Assembly (NCBI GenBank): GCA_023252115.1
Contig: JAHEXM010000026.1
Span: 1-11,087, forward strand
Source: Micrococcales bacterium
GTDB lineage: Bacteria; Actinomycetota; Actinomycetes; S36-B12; UBA10799
Reading direction: 5' to 3'
Length of the DNA: 11,087 nt
The translations under genes were made by a program, and so were the position numbers. Positions 5,957-11,087 of this stretch are shown one piece after another (within the stretch, counting starts at the first letter, position 1; every line of letters begins with the position of its first letter). The notes under the pieces are model-generated. The model was given only the letters and a program-made list of their open reading frames with translations, was not told the DNA's origin and made no database searches.

Positions 5957-7261
5957 CTATTTGCGGATTTGCCCGTCCCCGGTGACCACGTATTTGGTGG
6001 TGGTCAGCTCTTGGAGTCCCATGGGGCCGCGGGCATGCAGTTTCTGGGTCGAAATTCCGATCTCGGCCCCGAAACCAAACTCGGACCCATCGGTGAATCG
6101 AGTGGATGCATTGACCATCACTGCAGCCGAGTCGACCTCGGCAGTAAATCGCTGCGCTGAGGCGAGTGACTCCGTGACGATCGCCTCGGTATGCCCCGAC
6201 GACCAACGACGAATGTGATTGATTGCCCCATCGATGCTTGAGACCACGCCACCGGCAATATCAAGCGAGTAATACTCAGCGGCCCAGTCAGCGTCAGTGA
6301 CCGGGCTTATCGCAATACCTAAAGCCTGACCGGCAGCCGCGATGGCTGAATCACCATGCACGGTTACGCCTGCCTTATTCAGTGCGGGAAGTGCTGCTCT
6401 CAGGAACCCATCCGCAATGTCAACATGAACGAGGAAGGATTCGGCGGCATTGCAGACACTCGGGCGTTGCACCTTGGAATTGAGCAGGATCGCAATTGCT
6501 TTGTCGATGTCAGCATCTGCATCGATGTACACATGACAATTTCCGATGCCCGTTTCGATCACCGGAACAGTCGACTTCGTCACGACATTTTCGATGAGTT
6601 CGGCACCGCCGCGAGGGATGATCACGTCGACTAGGCCGCGCGCCGTCATCAAGGCATCGACGGCAGCATGCGTCTGCCCAGGAACCAGTTGGATGGCGTC
6701 CACCGGAACGGCTGTCTTCTTGAGTGCCTCACGCATCGCATCGACTAGTGCAACGTTGGTGTTATGCGCTGAGGAAGAACCACGTAGAAGCGCAGCGTTG
6801 CCACTCTTGAGACAAAGCACCCCAGCATCAACTGTCACGTTCGGTCGAGCCTCATAAATCATTCCGACGACGCCGATCGGCACTCGGACTTGGCGAACCT
6901 CTAGTCCGTTTGGCAACGTGTAGCCACGGACCACATCTCCGACAGGGTCAGGCAGCTCGGCCACATCCCGCACAGCGCTTGCAATTGCAGTCAAGCGCGC
7001 TTCGTCCAATGTCAACCGATCGATCAGTGCAGCTGGAGTCTCAACTTCGTGCGCCCGCTCAATATCAACGGCATTGGCTTTGACAATCGCAGGTAACGCG
7101 TGTGCCAGTGCATCGGCTATCGCGTGCAGAGCTGTGTCCTTTTGGGCACGATTCAGCAGACTGAGATCCGCAGCAGCTCTCTTGGCATGTCCGGCTACCG
7201 CCCTGACTTCATTGACGACCTCGACAGGGCTCTCGTCTTTGCTTTCATTCACGTTCAACAC
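5957..7261 (-). CDS. proA: Gamma-glutamyl phosphate reductase
   Basis: ProA reduces gamma-glutamyl phosphate with NADPH to glutamate semialdehyde, the second step of proline synthesis, which cyclises to pyrroline-5-carboxylate. The 434-residue protein is of normal length and carries the aldehyde-dehydrogenase-like fold with [16 protein letters not shown] (131-146), the [11 protein letters not shown] stretch (237-247) and the catalytic cysteine Cys270 in RPSVCNAAE. The C-terminal [15 protein letters not shown] is also typical. Start GTG 7261 is 4 bases after the proB stop; in-frame TTG 7258 and GTG 7252 are alternatives. An AAGG within the proB 3' end acts as the likely ribosome binding site. 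Adjacent proB and proA imply coordinated supply of the unstable phosphate intermediate. Confidence 0.96.
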   Translation of the reverse strand: MLNVNESKDESPVEVVNEVRAVAGHAKRAAADLSLLNRAQKDTALHAIADALAHALPAIVKANAVDIERAHEVETPAALIDRLTLDEARLTAIASAVRDVAELPDPVGDVVRGYTLPNGLEVRQVRVPIGVVGMIYEARPNVTVDAGVLCLKSGNAALLRGSSSAHNTNVALVDAMREALKKTAVPVDAIQLVPGQTHAAVDALMTARGLVDVIIPRGGAELIENVVTKSTVPVIETGIGNCHVYIDADADIDKAIAILLNSKVQRPSVCNAAESFLVHVDIADGFLRAALPALNKAGVTVHGDSAIAAAGQALGIAISPVTDADWAAEYYSLDIAGGVVSSIDGAINHIRRWSSGHTEAIVTESLASAQRFTAEVDSAAVMVNASTRFTDGSEFGFGAEIGISTQKLHARGPMGLQELTTTKYVVTGDGQIRK

Positions 7262-7265
7262 AGCC

Positions 7266-8429
7266 TTACCTTATGTCCGCGGCAAGTATGACGAGGTCGT
7301 CACGATGCACGACTTCTCGTTCGTAGGCAGGACCAAGTTCTTTTGCCAGCTCTCGCGTCGAGCGACCAAGCAGCGGCGGGATTTCGGCCGCGTCGAAGTT
7401 AACAATGCCGCGCGCCACGATTCGGCCATTGGTGTCGGCCAGATCCACCGGATCGCCGGCGACGAAGTCTCCAACTACTGCTGTGATGCCGGCTGGCAAC
7501 AACGAGGCTTGCCGCTGAGTCAACGCGGCAACCGCACCGTCATCAAGGCTGAGTACTCCTCTGGCCTCAGTTGCGTATTCAAGCCACAACAGCCGAGTCG
7601 ACTTTCGCCGTCCCGTTGGATGGAACAACGTGCCGACACATTCACCGCTCAATGCAGCTTCGGCCTGCTCCGAACCGGTCAGCACAACCGGCATCCCGGC
7701 GGCCGTTGCGATGCGCGCCGCTTCAACTTTGGTTCGCATTCCACCTGTTCCGGCACCAGTCCCAGCGGAACCCAGCGTCACATCGACCAAGTCCTGCGCC
7801 GACTGCACATCAGGGATGACCTTTGCCCCCGGTTGGGACGGTGGACCGTCATAGAGTGCGTCAACGTCGCTGAGCAATACGAGAGCATCAGCGTGGACCA
7901 AATGCGCAACGAGTGCAGCAAGACGGTCGTTGTCGCCAAAGCGGATCTCTTCGGTGGCCACAGTGTCGTTTTCGTTCACGATTGGAACGACGCCAAGTTC
8001 AAGGAGCCGAATCAAGGTTCGTTGGGCATTTCGATGATGGGTTCGACGGCCCATGTCGTCAGCGGTAACCAGGACTTGACCAACGGTTAGATTTAGTTTG
8101 CCGAAGCTCGCCGCGTAATTGGCCAACAGGTGGCCTTGCCCAACGCTTGCGGCGGCTCGCTGAGTTGCCAAGTCCTGGGGACGTGACTTGAGTCCGAGTG
8201 GTCCGAATCCAGCCGCAATTGCACCGCTAGACACCACAACAATTTCGCGAGCATTGGCAATCTGGGTCGCTACAACCCTTACCAGCGCATCTATGCGTGC
8301 ACTATCGATGTGGCCATCGGTAGTCGTCAGCGATGACGAACCGGCCTTGACAACAACCCGCTTTGCATTGCGAACGGTTTCGCGGACATCGGCTGATGCT
8401 TGCGCTCGCGACGACCCTGCTGCGCTCAC
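7266..8429 (-). CDS. proB: Glutamate 5-kinase with PUA domain
   Basis: ProB phosphorylates glutamate to gamma-glutamyl phosphate, the committed and normally proline-inhibited step of proline synthesis. The 387-residue protein has an amino-acid-kinase domain with KAGSSSLT (28-35), VSSGAIAAG (66-74), NENDTV (152-157), [12 protein letters not shown] (164-175), SDVDALY (187-193) and [12 protein letters not shown] (227-238), then a C-terminal PUA domain (about 288-365). The first motif has Ala where Val or Ile is more common (KVGSSSLT). GTG 8429 overlaps the obgE stop by 4 bases (GTGA). This gives an N-terminal tail about 15-17 residues longer than many ProB proteins; a later GTG (Val15) would give the usual length, but coupling favours the overlap start. 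Confidence 0.95.
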   Translation of the reverse strand: MSAAGSSRAQASADVRETVRNAKRVVVKAGSSSLTTTDGHIDSARIDALVRVVATQIANAREIVVVSSGAIAAGFGPLGLKSRPQDLATQRAAASVGQGHLLANYAASFGKLNLTVGQVLVTADDMGRRTHHRNAQRTLIRLLELGVVPIVNENDTVATEEIRFGDNDRLAALVAHLVHADALVLLSDVDALYDGPPSQPGAKVIPDVQSAQDLVDVTLGSAGTGAGTGGMRTKVEAARIATAAGMPVVLTGSEQAEAALSGECVGTLFHPTGRRKSTRLLWLEYATEARGVLSLDDGAVAALTQRQASLLPAGITAVVGDFVAGDPVDLADTNGRIVARGIVNFDAAEIPPLLGRSTRELAKELGPAYEREVVHRDDLVILAADIR

Positions 8430-9787
8430 CAGTCCTCCAGTCGCTCATCGGTTCCGCGTCGACCGGTGACGTACCCAGCACCGGCGTCAATCGATGGTTG
8501 CCAATCAAACACCACTGAGTCATCTTCGCGTCCGATAATTACGGTGCAACCGGCGCTCGCGCCGAGCTTGACGAGCTCTGCTTCGACTCCGAGACGAGCC
8601 AATCTGTCGGCAAGGTAGCCGACCGCCTCTTCATTGCTGAAATCGGTTTGGCGGACCCAGCGTTCCGGACGTGGGCCTCGCACGATGAACTCGTCACCCT
8701 GCTTGGTAACAGTAAATCCGCTGTCGTCCACGGGCAACGGACGAATAACCGGCCGGGCAACACCTGGATCGAGCAATTCACGTTCCGTACGTACTGCGCC
8801 CACCATGGCCGCCATGGCATACCTCAGGTTGTCGAGACCCTCGTGTGTCACCGCAGATATTGGGAACACCGCCAGCCCACGCTCGAGCAGCGATGGCGTG
8901 ATCATCTCAGCTAGTTCCGCAGCATCTGGCACATCGATCTTGTTGAGGGCAACAAGTCGTGGCCGATCAGCGAGGCCCCCGTATTCGGCAAGCTCGGCTT
9001 CAATAGCGTCCAAATCAGCAACCGGATCACGGCCAGGCTCAAGTGTCGCGCAATCAATGACATGGACGAGTCCGGCACACCTTTCAATGTGACGCAGGAA
9101 CTCCAGACCAAGCCCCTTGCCCTCACTTGCTCCCGGGATCAAGCCTGGAACATCTGCAACGGTAAAAATCGTGGCGTCTACTTTGACTACGCCGAGATTT
9201 GGCGCAAGCGTGGTGAATGGGTAGTCAGCAATCTTCGGTCGCGCGGCACTGAGAACCGAAACTAAACTGGACTTACCCGCCGACGGAAAACCAACTAGAC
9301 CGACATCTGCAAGCATCTTGAGTTCGAGGACAACATCGGCTGCGCCGCCACCTTCGCCCAGCAAAGCAAAGCCCGGAGCCTTACGGCGTTGGCTAGCCAA
9401 TGCTGCGTTTCCCAAACCGCCACGTCCGCCGCGGGCGACGGTGTAGCGAGCACCTGCACCAACAAGATCGGCCAGCACCATGCCACTTTCTGTTGACACG
9501 ACGGTGCCGTCAGGTACGGGGACGATCACATCGTCGGCATCTGATCCGGATTTGTTCTTACCCTGACCAGGCTTGCCCGCGTTCGCGATTCGGTGTGGCC
9601 TGCGATGAACATCCAGCAGACTTGTCGTGGATGGATCGACTTCAAGAATGACGTCACCACCACGACCGCCGTTACCACCGTCGGGTCCGCCGAGAGGTTT
9701 GAATTTTTCGCGATGCACCGATGCACAGCCGTTGCCGCCGTCGCCAGAACTGGCATGCAGGATTGCTCGATCAACGAAAGTAATCAT
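8426..9787 (-). CDS. obgE: GTPase Obg/CgtA
   Basis: Obg is an essential GTPase that assists 50S ribosomal subunit assembly and links it to growth and stress signalling. The 453-residue protein has a glycine-rich Obg fold (1-160, with [15 protein letters not shown] and GGRGGDV), a G domain with GFPSAGKS (166-173), DVPGLI (212-217), NKID (282-285) and SAVT (311-314), and a C-terminal OCT domain (about 350-430) of the type found in actinobacteria and Firmicutes. All GTPase motifs are intact. It follows rpmA by 33 bases. No clear ribosome binding site precedes ATG 9787; that space is occupied by a GC-rich inverted repeat. Its position after L21 and L27 is the usual one in bacteria. Confidence 0.96.
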   Translation of the reverse strand: MITFVDRAILHASSGDGGNGCASVHREKFKPLGGPDGGNGGRGGDVILEVDPSTTSLLDVHRRPHRIANAGKPGQGKNKSGSDADDVIVPVPDGTVVSTESGMVLADLVGAGARYTVARGGRGGLGNAALASQRRKAPGFALLGEGGGAADVVLELKMLADVGLVGFPSAGKSSLVSVLSAARPKIADYPFTTLAPNLGVVKVDATIFTVADVPGLIPGASEGKGLGLEFLRHIERCAGLVHVIDCATLEPGRDPVADLDAIEAELAEYGGLADRPRLVALNKIDVPDAAELAEMITPSLLERGLAVFPISAVTHEGLDNLRYAMAAMVGAVRTERELLDPGVARPVIRPLPVDDSGFTVTKQGDEFIVRGPRPERWVRQTDFSNEEAVGYLADRLARLGVEAELVKLGASAGCTVIIGREDDSVVFDWQPSIDAGAGYVTGRRGTDERLEDW

Positions 9788-9790
9788 GAT

Positions 9791-9816
9791 GTGGCCCGGC
9801 CGTTATTAGCGGCCAC
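9791..9816 (-). promoter_or_regulatory. Alternative hairpins between rpmA and obgE
   Basis: GTGGCC (9791-9796) pairs with GGCCAC (9811-9816), a 6-bp stem. Alternatively, GGCCG (9798-9802) pairs with CGGCC (9810-9814), a 5-bp stem with a 7-base loop. The two are mutually exclusive because they share 9811-9814. The element lies directly upstream of the obgE start, where a ribosome binding site would be expected. It could modulate obgE translation or partly attenuate transcription; this is inferred. Confidence 0.35.
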
Positions 9817-9820
9817 GCGG

Positions 9821-10072
9821 TCAGCCAGCGAGAACGTTGATGACTCGGCGACCACGACGGGTGCCGAAGTCGACCGTGCCACTGACGAGCGCGAAAAGGG
9901 TGTCATCTCCACCACGGCCGACACCTTCGCCTGGGTGAAAGTGAGTTCCGCGCTGGCGCAGGATGATCTCGCCTGCGTTCACTTCTTGGCCACCGAATCG
10001 CTTGACACCCAAACGCTGTGCGTTGGAGTCGCGACCATTGCGGGTACTGGAAGCACCTTTTTTGTGAGCCAT
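9821..10072 (-). CDS. rpmA: 50S ribosomal protein L27
   Basis: L27 is a 50S subunit protein whose N terminus reaches the peptidyl transferase centre. The 83-residue sequence opens [20 protein letters not shown], the standard start, without the cleaved N-terminal extension seen in Firmicutes and some others. The G-rich body with [16 protein letters not shown] (46-61) is typical. The ATG is 4 bases after the rplU stop, and GGGGAAG spanning that stop serves as its ribosome binding site. The length is normal. Confidence 0.97.
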   Translation of the reverse strand: MAHKKGASSTRNGRDSNAQRLGVKRFGGQEVNAGEIILRQRGTHFHPGEGVGRGGDDTLFALVSGTVDFGTRRGRRVINVLAG

Positions 10073-10076
10073 CTCG

Positions 10077-10391
10077 TCACTTCCCCGTTTCGATAGCAGT
10101 GACCTTGAGCGTGCTCAAGTATTGACGGTGACCTTGACGGCGCCGATAGCCGGTCTTGTTCTTGAACTTGCCGATGTCAATCTTGACGCCCTTGTTGTGC
10201 TCGATGATCTCGGCAACAACTTTGACCTTGCTGAGCTTGTCGGCGTCGCTGGTTATGTTGGTGCCGTCAACAACGAGAACTGCTGGCAATGTGACGCTTG
10301 AACCCGGCTCCCCCTCGACACGGTCTTGGGAAAAGACGTCGCCAACAGCGACCTTCTCTTGACGGCCACCAGCACGGACGATCGCGTACAC
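10077..10391 (-). CDS. rplU: 50S ribosomal protein L21
   Basis: L21 is a 50S assembly protein that binds 23S rRNA. The 104-residue product has [18 protein letters not shown] at the start and the signature [16 protein letters not shown] near the C terminus (75-90). The length is normal. GTG 10391 has a strong AGAGGAG (complement of 10398-10404) 6 bases upstream, which fixes the start. This is the first gene of the operon, with its promoter in the 116-bp divergent gap. Confidence 0.97.
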   Translation of the reverse strand: MYAIVRAGGRQEKVAVGDVFSQDRVEGEPGSSVTLPAVLVVDGTNITSDADKLSKVKVVAEIIEHNKGVKIDIGKFKNKTGYRRRQGHRQYLSTLKVTAIETGK

Positions 10392-10397
10392 CTTGAG

Positions 10398-10404
10398 CTC
10401 CTCT
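10398..10404 (-). promoter_or_regulatory. Ribosome binding site of rplU
   Basis: AGAGGAG on the minus strand lies 6 bases before GTG 10391, supporting a GTG start where no nearby ATG exists. Confidence 0.8.
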
Positions 10405-10419
10405 AAGAATGTGACGCAA

Positions 10420-10439
10420 CTGCCGAAATGAAAGGGCAG
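10420..10439 (-). promoter_or_regulatory. Hairpin in the rplU 5' leader
   Basis: CTGCC (10420-10424) and GGCAG (10435-10439) are complementary around a 10-base A/G-rich loop (C/T-rich on the minus strand), giving a 5-6 bp hairpin within the presumed leader, 15 bases upstream of the ribosome binding site. Ribosomal-protein leaders for L21 are known in Firmicutes; I cannot say this is homologous. It could equally be chance. Confidence 0.3.
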
Positions 10440-10450
10440 CGCGGACTACA

Positions 10451-10481
10451 AGAGTACGACAGTAGAGTGCTCATCGGTCAA
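10451..10481 (-). promoter_or_regulatory. Candidate promoter of the rplU-to-phosphatase operon
   Basis: On the minus strand, TTGACC (complement of 10476-10481) is followed after 19 bases by TACTCT (complement of 10451-10456), which fits TAnnnT. The start of transcription would be near 10444, leaving a leader of about 50 bases before rplU. The 19-base spacing is slightly long, so the exact -10 is uncertain. Confidence 0.4.
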
Positions 10482-10507
10482 GTGGGACGCATATTTATGG
10501 GGGAAGT

Positions 10508-11087
10508 GTGACATATGCCGTAGAAGCGCACGAGCTTCGAAAGACCTACGGCGAGACGGTAGCCCTGGATTCTGTGAGCTTTGCCGCCAAAGAAGGCAAG
10601 GTCTTGGGTGTCCTTGGACCCAACGGCGCGGGCAAGACAACAGCGGTCCGGATTCTTGCCACCCTGGCCCGTCCAGACAGTGGATCGGCGACGATTCTGG
10701 GCCATGACGTAGTCAAAGAAGCGGGAACTGTACGCAAACTTGTCGGTCTGACCGGGCAGTACGCCTCGGTGGACGAGGATATGACTGGCGTCGAAAACCT
10801 CATGCTCTTCAACCGGCTGCTGGGATTCAGCCGGCGAGAGTCAAAGAAACGAACCACTGATTCCTTGGAGCGATTCAGCCTGACTGATGCCGGGAAACGA
10901 CTGGCCAAGACGTATTCAGGAGGCATGCGCCGGCGGCTGGACTTAGCTGCCAGCTTGCTTGGCTCCCCCAAAATCCTGTACCTAGACGAACCTACGACCG
11001 GGCTCGACCCGCATCACCGCAACGAGGTGTGGCACGAGATCCGCGGTCTCGTGGCTGACGGTGTGACAGTGCTGCTCACCACTCAGT
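10508..11087 (+). CDS. ABC transporter ATP-binding protein, DrrA type (partial, runs off the right edge)
   Basis: The visible 193 codons encode the ATPase of an ABC exporter of the DrrA/multidrug family, which powers a separate membrane subunit normally encoded just downstream. Walker A GPNGAGKTT is at 37-45, a Q-loop Gln at 84, the signature YSGGMRRRLDLA at 136-147, Walker B ILYLDEPT at 156-163 and the D-loop GLDP at 165-168. Members have about 310-340 residues, so roughly 120-150 are missing, beginning with the H-loop. GTG 10508 is the only usable start: the frame has no ATG upstream before a TAG at 10463-10465. GGGGGAA (10499-10505) is close to it, spaced tightly. ATG 10497 is out of frame and stops after four codons. 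The substrate is unknown. Confidence 0.88.
   Translation, partial: MTYAVEAHELRKTYGETVALDSVSFAAKEGKVLGVLGPNGAGKTTAVRILATLARPDSGSATILGHDVVKEAGTVRKLVGLTGQYASVDEDMTGVENLMLFNRLLGFSRRESKKRTTDSLERFSLTDAGKRLAKTYSGGMRRRLDLAASLLGSPKILYLDEPTTGLDPHHRNEVWHEIRGLVADGVTVLLTTQ

Noticed and set aside
7074..8090. 338-codon plus-strand open frame
   Set aside because: It lies antisense to proA and proB, both of which have full catalytic motifs. Its composition is that of a shadow frame and it has no recognisable domain.
10546..10971. 141-codon minus-strand open frame
   Set aside because: It lies antisense to the ABC ATPase, whose Walker A, signature and Walker B motifs are intact on the plus strand.
1..11087. 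CRISPR arrays, insertion sequences, phage genes or defence systems
   Set aside because: No regularly spaced repeats, transposase or integrase motifs, or terminal inverted repeats were seen. The content is conserved core genes.

Overview
The window is a chromosomal segment of an actinobacterium (Actinomycetota). Three things point there: the gene order rplU-rpmA-obgE-proB-proA-(small membrane protein)-nadD-LytR/LCP-like-rsfS-histidine phosphatase, the many GTG starts, and the protein types (a FadD15-like acyl-CoA synthetase and a LytR_C-domain protein). Base composition looks moderately GC-rich, not extreme. The genus cannot be named from this sequence. Nothing suggests a phage, plasmid, insertion sequence, CRISPR array or defence island; this is mostly core, housekeeping DNA.

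Layout. Positions 1-204 are non-coding and hold a long imperfect hairpin (109-200) and a smaller one (89-109) just past the 3' end of a minus-strand long-chain acyl-CoA synthetase gene (205-2028). A 297-bp divergent intergenic region (2029-2325) with an inverted repeat and a direct repeat separates it from a plus-strand CBS-pair protein (2326-2757). That gene converges on the long operon, and the two stop codons share one CTAG palindrome.

From 10391 back to 2754 run ten minus-strand genes packed like one operon: ribosomal proteins L21 and L27, the ribosome-assembly GTPase Obg, the first two enzymes of proline synthesis, a 65-residue membrane protein, nicotinate-nucleotide adenylyltransferase (NAD synthesis), a degenerate LCP/LytR_C membrane protein, the ribosome silencing factor RsfS, and a histidine phosphatase of the kind found beside rsfS in other actinobacteria. 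Junctions are 4-nt overlaps (obgE/proB, nadD/LCP-like, rsfS/phosphatase), 4-nt gaps (rplU/rpmA, proB/proA) or gaps of 14-48 nt, so translational coupling is likely. The shared theme is ribosome assembly and silencing tied to proline, NAD and cell-envelope functions.

Divergent from rplU, and cut by the right edge, is the ATPase of a DrrA-type ABC exporter (10508-11087).

I found no convincing new multi-gene system. The items most worth a second look are the 92-nt hairpin after the acyl-CoA synthetase gene, an apparent CTG start codon in the rsfS/phosphatase overlap, a LytR/LCP protein that seems to lack the catalytic motif, and the zero-spacing convergent gene ends.
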